A program made the translations under genes and the position numbers. A stretch of DNA of 64,000 nt, from assembly GCA_030737835.1 (NCBI GenBank), contig CM060847.1:19225246-19289245 (forward strand). Direction: 5' to 3'. Positions 21,475 to 32,964 of this stretch are shown here, piece by piece (position 1 is the first letter of the stretch; each line of letters starts with the position of its first letter). Source of the stretch: Acorus gramineus (taxonomy: Eukaryota > Streptophyta > Magnoliopsida > Acorales > Acoraceae). The notes beneath the pieces were generated by a model, which did no database searches, was not told where the DNA came from, and saw nothing but the letters and a program-made list of their open reading frames with translations.

Positions 21475-22320
21475 CCTCTTGCATATTTGGAAGGAATGTA
21501 ATGCCCAGATTTTTCGGGGGAAGTCGGAGTATGTCATAGTAGTGCTTTACCAAATCAAAGACACAATTCTCATTTCCTCTCGCAAGACCAAGCTTTTCTC
21601 TCCCTTTTCACTAGAAGTCCACCGCATTTCCCAATTCTTTGGAGTCTCTGTTTCTCAAAAACCAGAATCCCCAGTCGACATTCTTTAGAAACCTCCTCAA
21701 AGTGGATGGTTCAAGATTAACACTAATCAATCACTGTTAGATGATAGGGGTCAATATGGAGTGCTTCTTCGGAATGGTCATTCTCAATTTCTTCAGAGCA
21801 TTGCAGGTTGTAATGATCTTCCTTTCATGAACCTTTTGAAGTTTAAAGCTGTCAAAATTGGGATTGAAATGGATTCTACCACTATCTTAGCTTGGGTCAA
21901 AGGGAAGGGGTGCCACCCTTGGAGCTCGATTCAATGTCTCTGATGTATCCACCAAGCCCTAGCAATTCTACATGAGTGGTCTATCTCTCACACTCATTGG
22001 GAAGGCAATGTCCAAGCATAGCTTTTGGCTTCTTATCATTCTGACAGAGGTGATTCTATCATCCTCCCATCTAATGTATGGAATGATTTATAGGCAGCCC
22101 TAGATCGTGACAAATCTGGCATTCCTTTTGTGCGCAAAAGAACAAAAGGATCTCTTGACTTTTGCATATTCTGGTCTTGAATGCATTGAGTGGCTTTCTG
22201 AGTATTAAGGCATGCAGTTTGACTTGGATCTTTCTTCCCTCCATTGTATTATGAATCCATTCTCCGCTTTTCATTTTGTAAAGATCATGAAATTTTTTGT
22301 AAATATTTTCATATAGGAAT
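21475..22320 (+). pseudogene. Second LINE RNase H copy with 3' region
   Basis: HIWKECNAQIFRG..., then GWFKINTNQSLLDDRGQYGV, IEMDSTTILAWVKGKGCHPW and ILHEWSISHTHWEGN. These are the same RNase H blocks as in the preceding LINE but from a more diverged subfamily, with in-frame stops. The 3' part (22071-22320) is shared with 51400-51690. No poly(A) end is visible before the next fragment starts. Confidence 0.7.
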
Positions 22321-22908
22321 ACAGCTTTTATACCAATAGCTGAGTGGCTAGGAGAAACAACATACATTTTTGGCCCTCCAAAGCTAGCCATAGTGGCTAA
22401 GCTTGTACATGATGGGCAATGGTGCAAGCCATCTAGATGGCCTCCTCAACTCTATGGGCTTTGGGATGAGCTAGTTTTAGAAGAAATTGGGGGCTCTGGT
22501 CTTGATAAGCTCATTTGGCCAAGCAGCTACTCAGGGAACCTCTACACCTCTAGTGCTTGGGAAGCTATCCAGAGCAAGAAGCAACCTCTGATCTAGACGA
22601 AGTGGCTCTGGCACTCCCACCAAGCTCCTAAGCATTCCTGCTGCTCTTGGATGGCCTGTCTAAACAAGACACCCACGCTGGATTTGCTCCTTCAAAGGGG
22701 GCTGGTTCACGACAACCTCTGCAAGCTGTGTAACCGAGAGTCAGAGACCAACAGCCACCTCTTCTTACAGTGTCCTTACTCGGCTTTCCTCTGGTCATTC
22801 CTTCTGAAGAGACTCAGTGCGAAAAGAACTAGACAACCAAACCTGGTTGCATTCCTCCTTTGGCTCAAAGATCAATTCCCTATGGGGGTTCCAAAGACTA
22901 TCATGGAG
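22321..22908 (+). pseudogene. LINE zf-RVT fragment
   Basis: Translation gives AEWLGETTYIFGPPKLAIVA, VHDGQWCKPSRWPPQL, then after one stop KTPTLDLLLQRGLVHDNLCKLC and ESETNSHLFLQCPYSAFLW. This is the zinc-finger-like C-x2-C...H-x5-C motif that follows RT in plant LINEs. It lies downstream of an RNase H piece, so fragment order is scrambled. The 2.4-kb duplicated segment cuts it at about 22908. Confidence 0.75.
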
Positions 22909-25322
22909 TCTACCCGTTTAAATTTGCTTAATTGCCCTTATGTGGGTGCTGCCCGCATATAGCTGCTCTTTGGCCTACACGGCTCGGTAGGTATACCGAA
23001 CCGCCTGTGCGGCCTCGTATATGTGGCTACACATACCGCATATGAGAACACTAACCTTCACAATACACTAAACACAGTTTTTATTATAACAATGAACAAG
23101 GACTTTCCAACTCCCAATACAATGTTTCACCTCTCAATACATTAACGGTATAAATGCCAATTACTTTTCAAGGTGATATTTGGTTTCTCTACGGACACAC
23201 TTGATGATCCTTAAATCGACTTAAAATCTATAAAGTGGTTTAATGTTCCAACAATGCCTCCCATTAACAAAATTTATTTTTTACACCCAAACTTGCTACA
23301 TCTCTTTTGAAAACTTGTATGCCTAATGGTTTTGTGAAAATATTAACTTTTTTATTCGGTTTTTTTTGAAGAATGGTGCTCCCTAGGATTTGATCTATTA
23401 CCTCTTTCACAGAGTGGGGAGGTGTTTATTAACTTCGCTAAAGTCTTATTCGGTTTTATAGTACTCCACATGAATATATAATTTATTCTTTTAGAAGCTC
23501 TAATATAGAGATCCCACCTCACCTCTCCTATTTGTCCTCGAGATAGAATTTCTCTCGCAGGCTCTGCATAAAAAGGTAATATTATATTCAATCAAATTGG
23601 GTCATTCACCAAACCATCAATAACAAACCATAACTCTTAGGCTCAGGTTATTGTGCCCTCAAAGGTATACTTATGCAATTCCAAACATTTCTGGATGTAA
23701 TTGAGGCCACAACGGATGTAACTGAGGCCAAAATGGGATGAACTGAAATTTAGTTTGAGTTGCAACTCAAATAAGGAAAACAGAGATCCTATCACTAACA
23801 AGTGTTCTGAATCCTGCTCTTGTATCAGACTCCAATAATCATACTACATTAGAAGCTGCTTCTTTTTTTCCTTCTACAAAAGATAAAAAAGAACTGGGTT
23901 GTGTTTGTTTCTGTGAAGCCTCAGGATTTAAAACGATTAGGCTAAGGGTGACATAACTCATGGGGCAGGAAATTTGATGTCAATTGTAAAGTTCCCAGAC
24001 TGACACACAAAGATATTGTATGCTTTGACACTTGTTAGACTCGGGACTTTAAATGTGTCTTGGTGTGTAAGAGAAGTGCTCATCGAAGCAAATTCATGGT
24101 GTGTAGGAATTCACATCACCATCATCCTCACCCTATTCATAGGTCTCCAAGGACTCTTGGTTATTCCAGCCCAACATGCCCATAGCGCACAAATCGTTAA
24201 TTTTTCTTTATTGCAATATGAATACATGTGGTAGGTGTGTAACACAGTAGAAGAACGATATAAAAACTGATCTATGCCAATATCTTAGGCAGCCTCTCTC
24301 AAAGACAAGGAAAACTAAAATAATTCAATATTATTTATAGATAAAAGTAGAATATGTTATTTGGCTACAACTCTTTATTATATGGACTCAATAAGAACCA
24401 CTAAGGAACCTTATTAAACCTAATTGCAAACTTATTGAAAATAGAAAATATTAAACAAATATAATAGCCATTTATTCTAAGATCTCACAGATAAATCAGA
24501 ATCGATGGCAAACAATTATGATATTTGTAGAAAGAAAAACAAGCATGCAAATTATTATCATAAATGACAAATTTGCTTATTTAATGAATTTAGTGATGAA
24601 TTCTAGCAAAAATAAATATCTCCATGGAATAATTCAGCATATCGAATTTTGTGGAATTTTGTGGGATTCTGAGATGGTTTTAATTATTCTTGTTCTTTGC
24701 TAGTCTCACAGTTTTCATCCTGTATCTCTTTTATGGTTTGATCTCTCCAATAACATATCGACCGAACCGCCCTTGTAGTCGCATATCACAATACACTAAA
24801 CATAGCTTATTTTATAACAATGGACAAGGACTTTCCAACTCCCAATATAAAGTTTCACCTCTCAATAAATATATTAAATGCTATAAATGCAAATTACTTT
24901 TCAAGATGATGTTTGGTTTCTTTATTCTCCAAGACGACGACATTAAATCTAAAAAATTGGTTTAATGTTGCAACAATGCCCCCCATAAACCAATTTTTTT
25001 TTCACACCCAAACTTGCCACATCTCTTTTGAAGACTTATTTGCCTAATGGTTTTGTGAAAATAGGCAGTTCTGGATGGACAATAATAACTAGTGCTTTAT
25101 TATATATGTTTCAATAAGCGGAGCATGCACGCACTTGTTTTTCAGTTATTCAAATAATAAACGATGTATTTCTTTTGAAAGAGATTGAGGATTTGAACCT
25201 GCCACAAATATTTCACATGTGCGACAATCATTTTAAGGATTCATTATTTTCATAAATTATGGTTACAACTCCTAGATTATCTACATCAAAATCGTATAAG
25301 GAGCGTTGGCCACAGAACACTC
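22903..25322 (+). repeat. 2.4-kb segmental duplication, copy 2 (partner 17134-19549)
   Basis: Same content and order as 17134-19549, with scattered substitutions and small indels. It starts at the CTACCC junction and ends at AACACTCGA, so both boundaries abut LINE or LTR-element sequence. Confidence 0.85.
25071..25190 (+). pseudogene. GLP exon-2 end and 3' flank shard (second copy)
   Basis: CAGTTCTGGATGGACAATAA and the TAG stop, then GLP 3' flank. It is the counterpart of the shard at 19302 within the duplicated segment. Confidence 0.75.
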
Positions 25323-25925
25323 GAGGTGGACCCTAGTTGCATAAAAGTCGGTGAGTCACGTCATCAGATGCCTGGACTACATCACCAACTCTTTCAACCA
25401 AACTCGAGGACAATTTTTTCTCAAGAGGGAGGGAATGATGTAGCGCAATCATGGACCGTTAGATCGACATGGAGGATTATCAAATAGATGATTATGGTTC
25501 ATTTACAATTTTAATGAGTTTTGAGTTTGTTAGGATTTATTCCCTTATTTTAGGATTTATATTTAGATTGGAATTTCAAATTTTGATTTGAATTTGAATT
25601 TAAATATCAGTTAGGATCAGATAAGAATTATTTGTGAATTTTGTAGATTTAGATAATTTCATAGTAGATTCAGAGAATTAGTTGAGATCCTAATATATTA
25701 AAGATACTCTACTGTATAAATAGACCTGTAAACCAATTGATTAACAAAGTTTGGATTAATAACTACATAGAATTTCCATCATCTCTGGTTTTCTTAGGAA
25801 TCAACAGACTTGTTGAAGCCCATCATCCTGGTATTCTTCGCGAATCAACAACGTTGTTAGAGCCTGCACATATCGCATTCCTAAAGATTGATCGGGTCAG
25901 CAGAAGAGCGTAGTCCTACGCTGCA
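25323..25925 (+). mobile_element. 3' end of a Ty3/gypsy-like element with 3' LTR
   Basis: 25323-25435 ends with the purine tract AAGAGGGAGGGAA directly before the LTR (25436-25925, starting TGATGTAGCG and ending CTACGCTGCA, 490 bp). The LTR is the same family as 53331-53825 and 51869-52232 in the opposite orientation. The element body is absent. 25926-26055 holds nothing recognisable. Confidence 0.7.
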
Positions 25926-26055
25926 TTAATAAATCAGCCCAGTCACAACAATGTGGACTCCACCAGGCCAATTAAAAAAAAAACATCATAGCATACGATA
26001 GTTGGCACGTTGTAAGGTTGGGAGTAGCAGTAATCCTATCCACATCCAGGAGCAG

Positions 26056-26880
26056 CAGATTTATGTCCATCTTTTGAAAACTTGTCGGCCTAAGCTTTGT
26101 GAAATATCCACCATTTTTTTTTCGATATCATAGTACTCCACAAGAATAATTTCTTCTTTCACAAGCTCTATGACAAGGAAATCCCATATGACCTCTAATA
26201 TTTGTCCTCGAAACAGAATTTCTCTCACAAGCTCAGGATAAAATGCTAATATAGAAACAAATTGGGTCATTCACCAAACCAAATTTTACTCGTCGATGAA
26301 CTAATCATATTTGCCATCATAACTCCAGACTCAGGTTGTGCCCTCGAAGGTCTCCTTGTGAAATTGCAAACATTTCAAGATTGAAGATAAACAAAAACAA
26401 ATCCTCTGTATTCTGCGATGCATGGGAAGAAATTGAATATCCGATTTAATTTAGGCCACTATTGGATGAAATGCAATTGAATTTGAGTTGCAACTCCAAT
26501 AAGGAAAACAGAGTTCCTAAACCTAACTAGTGTTTCGAATCTTGCTCTTGTATCAGACTCCAACAATCTTACTTCGCCAAAAGCTTTATATCTTCAAGAA
26601 AAGCTAAAAAAGAATTGGGTTGGGTATGTTTTTCTAATGCCTCAGGCTTTAAAACAATTAGGCTGTGTGAGACTAAACTCAGGGTGCGGTAAAACTGATG
26701 TCAATTGTGTAGCATCCTATACTTACACACAACGATATTCTAAAATTTGCCACTTATTAGACTCATGACATTAAAACACTTCTTGGTATGTAAGACATGT
26801 GTTCGTGAGACTAAATTCAATGTTCGGCAACTCACCTCATCACCATCATCCTCACCGCATTCTCATAGGCCTCTAGCGAC
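26056..26880. repeat. Diverged dispersed repeat, copy 4
   Basis: Similar to 5960-6720 and its two relatives: the AGTACTCCACA..AATAATTTCTTC stretch, GGTCATTCACCAAACC, TGTATCAGACTCCAA and ATCACCATCATCCTCACC. It is more diverged than the other copies. No gene. Confidence 0.55.
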
Positions 26881-26882
26881 AC

Positions 26883-27770
26883 TTTTTTTTTTTATATTGA
26901 TCAACAAATTTGTATTGCTAAACAAAGAAAATCTTTACAAATGGAGTCATGAACTTTACAAAATTGAATGCAAAGATCGGGTCATTAATACAAAGGAGTG
27001 AAGCACTATCCAGGTCGAACTGCATCCCTTTGGATTAAGAAAGCCGCTCAATGCATCTGATATAAGAATATTCAATGGAGTTGAGAGCCTAAGGTCCTTT
27101 TTCAAACAAAATGGATTCCAGATTTTTCACGGTCAATAGTAGCCTGCAACTCTCGCTAGACATCTTGTGAATGGAGGAGAGATTCACCTCTATCAGAGCG
27201 ATGAGAGGCTAAGAGTTCAGCCAGTACATTTCTTTTTCGGTGAATGTGTGAGATAGACCAATCATCGATCAAGAAGGTAAGACCCTGTAGTATATGCCAA
27301 AGGCAGCGAATCAAACTCCAAGGATGGCACCCCTTAGCTATAACCCAAGCTAAGGCAATGGTAGAGTCCGTTTCAATCCATAGTTTTGTAGCACATGCAT
27401 TGATGGCCACCTAGATCTCCACCTCGATAGCTTTAATCTCCAAAAGGTTAATGGAAGGAAGATCGTTACGACCCGCAATGCCTAGAAGAAAATTAGAGTG
27501 TTCAATTCGAAGTAGCGCTCCATATCCACCGCTTTCTTCAGACAATGATCCATCAGTATTGATTTTTAACCAGCCAGCCACTCTGAGGGGGTTGCCAAAG
27601 AACATCCAGAATGGATTCCTCTCTTTGAAAAACAGAAACCCCAAAAAAAGTGGCAATGCGATTTACTTCGGGGAGTTCGAGGAGAGAAGAGGACATGTCT
27701 TGATTATGATAATTCAACAAATCAAAGACACAATTAAGATATGTGCTCTTAGGACCCTTGGCGTTAATTT
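26883..27770 (-). pseudogene. LINE 3' end, RNase H domain
   Basis: On the minus strand: GWLKINTDGSLSEESGGYGA, IAGRNDLPSINLLEIKAIE, LWIETDSTIALAWVIAKGCH and WSISHIHRKRNVLAELLASH. These are the RNase H blocks of a plant LINE in a fairly well kept state, with one break near 27410. The 3' tail ends in a T-run on the + strand (26883-26893), which is the poly(A) tail. The insertion is 5'-truncated and lies just upstream of the GLP4 promoter. Confidence 0.8.
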
Positions 27771-28038
27771 TTTCTAAATTAAATACATGGTTGGTGTGTA
27801 AGTACAGAAACAGTTTACCTTTGCCATAACATCACTGCCAATATCACTAATTCAATTTTACTTTTCAAACATAGCTCTTGGCCCAAAATGGGAGAAAGAA
27901 AGTCCCTTGAATCATTATTGATTGGAAAATTTCAGTTCAGATTTTATCAAACAAAATCGACCACCATATCTGACTGTGCCTGGTAAACGTTACTCATTCA
28001 CTATAAGATGAAAAGAATAATATTTATGACCAAACTAG

Positions 28039-28051
28039 TTGATCAGGTCAA
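28039..28051. promoter_or_regulatory. Degenerate W-box palindrome, GLP4 promoter
   Basis: TTGATCAGGTCAA sits at the position of the W-box palindrome of GLP1/2/6. One W-box core (TTGACC on the minus strand) remains; the other is changed to TTGATC. Confidence 0.4.
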
Positions 28052-28157
28052 TTACTAGACAGAGATAAGTTGTTATAAAATAAACTTATATAATAGATCA
28101 GACAAGGTCGGTATTATTTTGAGACCATTTCAATGGACCTTATCACTCTGCCATGCC

Positions 28158-28164
28158 TATAAAT
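28158..28164 (+). promoter_or_regulatory. GLP4 TATA box
   Basis: TATAAAT, 112 bp upstream of the GLP4 ATG, in the conserved context CCATGCCTATAAATGCCCAT. Confidence 0.6.
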
Positions 28165-28269
28165 GCCCATTTGTAATACACAGAGGTCTCACAAGTCACA
28201 ACCCACCAATCTCCAAATCCTTATGAGAAACTAATCTTTCCTTCTGTATCATTTGGATTGAATATTACG

Positions 28270-29060
28270 ATGGGTTCTGCAATGTTGATAGTAGTCCTCA
28301 TCGCCATGGCTTCCTCGGGAGTCCTCGCCTCGGACCCCAGCCCACTCCAAGACTTCTGCGTCGCCAACACAACTTCTCCAGGTACTACCACAGTTTCTAT
28401 GCTTGATGAACTAGTACTTCATCACATGATTGCACTGTATAAATACATGTAATAGTACTTGTATATATATAGAGAGCTCAAATGTTAACCAGGTATTTCA
28501 TTTTTCCAGTGCTGGTGAATGGATTCGTCTGCAAGAACCCCATGCATGTGAATGCCGAGGATTTCTTCTTCTCAGGCTTTAACAAACCAGGTAACACCAA
28601 CAATAGACTCGGATCGAACGTGACCACGGTGAACGTGAATCAGATAGCTGGCCTAAACACTTTGGGTATCTCTCTGGCCCGCATCGACTACGCGCCTTTC
28701 GGCGTCAACCCACCACACACGCACCCACGAGCGACAGAGATACTGACGGTGATTGAGGGGACCCTCCATGTCGGCTTCATCACTTCCAATCCACAAAACC
28801 GTCTCATCTTTAAAGTCCTCAATGCGGGTGATGTTTTCGTGTTTCCTCAAGGGCTCATCCACTTCCAGTTCAACCGTGGACACAAGAAAGCGGTGGCAAT
28901 GGCTCGTTTGGGTAGCCAAAACCCCGGTAGAATCGAAGCTAAGGACTTGTTTGGATCGAATCCAAAGATCGATGCGAGCGTACTCGCCAAGGCATTTCAG
29001 GTGGACAAGAAGGTGATAGACTATCTCCAGAGGCAGTTCGGGATGGACAACAATAACTAG
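28270..29060 (+). CDS. Germin-like protein (cupin), GLP4
   Basis: Spliced from exon 1 (28270-28381) and exon 2 (28510-29060), with the same phase-1 intron position as GLP1; product 220 aa. Signal peptide [20 protein letters not shown], the conserved Cys pair (DFCVAN and GFVCKN), and N-glycosylation site GSNVT. Cupin box 1 is [12 protein letters not shown] and box 2 is [16 protein letters not shown], so all four metal ligands are present. It is the most diverged intact member: Asp-Phe to Asp-Tyr and Tyr-Gly to Phe-Gly before box 1, PEG to PQG in box 2, and a different stretch after SQNPG (RIEAKDLF instead of VITVANAVF) in the C-terminal helical part. Expected to be a secreted Mn protein of the cell wall; enzymatic activity not predictable. 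The in-frame ATG is preceded by a TATA box and the family leader. Confidence 0.93.
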
Positions 29061-29870
29061 TGTTTTATATATTATATATGTCTGTCATTGTTTTAAATTA
29101 GTCAGATGATTATTGTTTCAATAGGCAAAGCATGTATGCTCTTGTTTCACATTTATTTAAATAATAACAGTGTTTTTGTTTTGTTAAATTATTATTGTTA
29201 ATGATCATAATGATACACAGTGTCTAGTTGTGTCTATTTATGCTGCTACTTGAATGGTTTCCTGAATTGTTTTACAAGACAAAAAGAGAATTATCCTAAA
29301 TTAGGAATAAAATTAGGTGATAAATGCAATAACATTAAAGGCTCACAAACTCTCATAGATTTTCTCTCTCATAGCTACCCTTCAACCGCCCTTGGTTGTC
29401 TGCATTCGAGACAAATCTTGGCATAGAATTCTAGATGGTACTTATAAAAATAAATTTGTAACTTTCTCCGCGAGTATTATCCTAAATGACAAATAAAACC
29501 ATGTGACAAACAAATATTGTTTACATGATTTCAGAAGATTCACTGTAAATATTAATTAATATCACACCTTAACAAACCAATCAGTGGGGTGTCCAATCTA
29601 ATATGATTTCATCTTGGGCATTCAATGTGATACAAATGATCGAGACATAACCACAACAAACTCGAAGATAACTTCACATTGATGGATGCATTTCAAACTA
29701 ATATTCGATTAAAGCGTCAGGAAACATTAGATGTAGGCGTAATATTACAGAACCGGCCATAGATGTTTGATTATTTATTTTAGCCTCCACTCAATCACCT
29801 CTATAGAATCAATGTTCTAGTTTGAGAATGCTATATATAGTTTGATCTCAGTCTACTTGATATAAGACAA
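29061..29870 (+). other. GLP4 3' flank
   Basis: The first ~175 bp match other GLP 3' flanks (TTGTTTCAATAGGC.AAGCATG, GATCATAATGATACACAGTG). From about 29235 to 29870 nothing is recognised. Confidence 0.6.
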
Positions 29871-30129
29871 ACACATCAAAATAAAATTTTGAGCCTCAAC
29901 TACTCAATAGTGGTGGCAATTTCAAAATAAAAACTACAAATAATCAAAAACTGTAATTGTAGTAACAATATTCAACTATATAAATTTTTGAATTATGTTG
30001 CACCACTCATTCCTCAATGTACTTATTTCATTTTCTATGTAGACTATTCCTTCGAACTGCATGTACAACATAATTATGATATTAATTAGCCAATGAATTT
30101 AACAAAATATATCAACCCAAACAAAAAAA

Positions 30130-32850
30130 TAGAGATCTTACCTTTTGAAGAATGTGAATTTCTGGGTTGTCGATGATAAATTTCATATACTTCATTATAA
30201 AATAACCACATTCGATATTTCCTCTTTGCTTTGAGCATTACAAATATAAGTAAATAATAAAGTTTAGGAAAAAAATTAAATAACATCATAGATATAATTT
30301 TCAATAGTTCAAAATGACTTGCAAATATTTGGGAGCAAACATAATGCATTGCTACAAGAAACAAAAAGCTCTTATCGAGTGACTAAAATGTATTCACACT
30401 TAGTTATCATTCACACTAAAATGTATTAAAAACAACTAAAGAGCACGAGCCTTCCATGTTCCAACATTTAAATATGTCCAAGCTCATTATCCAATGACTA
30501 AAACAATGACCTAACTTTTTTCATCCCACCATTCTTCTCCCATTTTCATCATTGTTTCTGGTATGTACATGGTTGTCTTTGGCTTTCTCAAGCACATATT
30601 GTTTAAAGAAAAAAAAACATAAATCTTGATTTATTTGTGTGGTCAATTATTTTTAAAAAAGAAGATACATGCACATATGATTCCAAGTGTTCAGAAGAAA
30701 CAACTTTGAATCCTTGTTTTATGATTTCATGATTTCAAAAGAAATTATAAGATACAATAGTCATACCAAGACTTGAATCCAAGAGGTAATTTTTTTTTAT
30801 TTGCTTCCAATACTCATGTGGTATGTTTTCAATGCCCTATAAAGAAACAATTTTGAGATTAAGAGTAATGTTATAATAAATATAAAGATACATGTACATC
30901 AAAATACTTACAGTTTATCATCATTTTGATTTCTTCACGAATTAAATTCACCAATGGATCCAAATAGTAAACAATATGTTCTTTGGGGTTATGATCAACA
31001 AGATCCAATGTCGGGTAATCATTTTCAATAATTAAAATATGAGATTGTTAAAAATACAATGAACATAATATTATAAATAACTCATGAAATTTAGAAAATC
31101 ACCCCGAGTTATAAGGCAATAGAAATAAATCGACATTGAGAGCATTCCCAAACCGATCAGTCAGAGCTCGCATAGCTATTGATGATTTTGAGGCTAACAC
31201 ATATGTAGGATTGATAAATCCATAACTGGAATTTGCATTCACCTTCTATAAATTGCTGAAAATTAAGAATAAACATTACAAGTTTAATGAATCTATGATT
31301 GTATACCATGTAGATATGATGATTTAACTCACCTCATATACACCATAAGACATGTGACACCCAATTGTTCCATATTACAAATATGTAGAATATCCTCGAT
31401 CGGTATGATAAATTTTGGAGGTGCAATATCAATTTCATGGCTAGAGGATCCCTTTGGATTTATTTCTCTGAATTCACTTCTTAAATTGTTGGAGCCTTGT
31501 TCAGATTTATCACCTCTTTCTTTCTCCAACTTAAATTGTGCTTTTAATTCTGCCACCTGGTCTGTCAACTCCTTGATGCGTTGGCTACTGCTTGATCCTT
31601 TGGGTAGCCGAAAGTACATTGTTGGAGTTACAAAATGACCAACACCCCTCACCCTACCTGAATGTTTTGGGGTACCCAAAGCCATCGGAAGTATATCTTG
31701 TGAGCCTTGGCTTCAAAAATTCACCACTTTTCTTTGCTGGGTTAGGTCATCCTGTATAGACAATTGTTAGCATTTGATCCTACTGTTAGGTATAAGGTTC
31801 ACTAAAATTCAACATCCAAATATATGATATCTGCAATTGAAATATTTCACATTAATGTTTTGTAGGTTCCATATAATTATAGTTTAAAAATGCATACAAC
31901 TCTTATTAATGATTGTAAAAATATTTAAATACAAAGAACTTACGATTACAGCAGCTCATTCTTGTACTGCCTCAGAAGTTTATTGTCCATCTTTGTTAAG
32001 TCTGGCTTTCTTCAACAAAAAGCTCTGATCCATCTCTTCAGTACACCCTGATGAAACCTACCAACCATAATGAAGAAGATATGAAATTTAAGTATACGTG
32101 GCAGTGTTGGTCCAATAGATGATAAAAAAAAGCTTACCAATTCTTTCTCAAGTCCAGCATAACCCTTTCTACTTAAGTGATGAGGATATTTATCTTTCAA
32201 TCACCTCTCACGCTGTACTTGACTTAACGCCTAAATGCCATGCAAGAAATAATAAAAAAATGTTTTTAAGTGAACACTGGAGATAATATCAAATATCACA
32301 GAACACCATAAATACATGTACCTGAAATTTACTAGACAGCCGACCACAGATAAAAACATCACAATCATTCTGCTTGATAAAAGGATAATCAGATGGTGGG
32401 TGTTTTAATGCTTCTGGATTGTCTCTCATGGGACAGATGAATTTTTTGTTCAAATCTTTTTTGAAGGTCCTCCACTTATCAGCGGCTGAGGAGAACACAT
32501 GTTTCTTCGTGTTATTTTTTACTTCATATTTTGTCCACAATGAAAATAATAAGTCAAATTAGATTCACCTACTACTCATAATTTCAAAGAATGTTAGTAT
32601 ATGCTTGTATAATATGAAACTAAGAATATAAATGAGATGAATTGTTCATATGCATACTAGTAAACATGTCCATATATTCTCTTTGGTTTCCTCTAGCACA
32701 AACAACCAACTTTTATATGTAATGGGGACCATGCTCTGAACCAATACACCCTTATCATTGTATGCTACAGCCCTTTTTTCATCTTCACTCCTCTTTACAA
32801 CTTTTGGGAGGGTTGTTGGACCTCTCACCTTTTTTCTTAGAAGTGCCCAT
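30130..32850 (-). pseudogene. CACTA second gene: Transposase_24 plus Ulp1-like C48 peptidase
   Basis: Minus strand, several exons. Near 32830-32650: RGPTTLPKVVKR...YNDKGVLVQ. Near 32540-32290: KHVFSSAADKWRTFKKDLNK and HPPSDYPFIKQNDCDVFI. Near 31685-31330: ALGTPKHSGRVRGVG...TPTMYF, then a coiled-coil-like stretch RIKELTDQVAELKAQF. These are the hallmarks of the plant Ptta/En/Spm transposase family (PF03004). Further exons encode a Ulp1-like cysteine peptidase: about 31020-30910 holds the His-Asp part (HWILLI..NPKEHIVYYLDPL-like) and about 30238-30140 the Gln-Cys part (CSKQRGNIECGYFIMKYM). The acceptor before the Cys exon reads TTGTAA here against TTGTAG in the copy near 46150, so splicing of this copy is probably lost. 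The role of such ULP domains in CACTA transposition is not established. Confidence 0.7.
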
Positions 32851-32964
32851 GAGATTTAGTGCCTGAAACCAAATGATGTATAAATGTTACAATACAATAA
32901 ACATGAGAATACCAAAAGAATATGTTTATATTGATCTAAAAATATAATACTTACCCAAGTTTGA

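Noticed and set aside
30349..30365. TGCTACAAGAAAC resembling a CACTA terminus (CACTACAAGAAA)
   Set aside because: Similarity between CACTA copies continues on both sides of this point, so it is internal rather than an element end.
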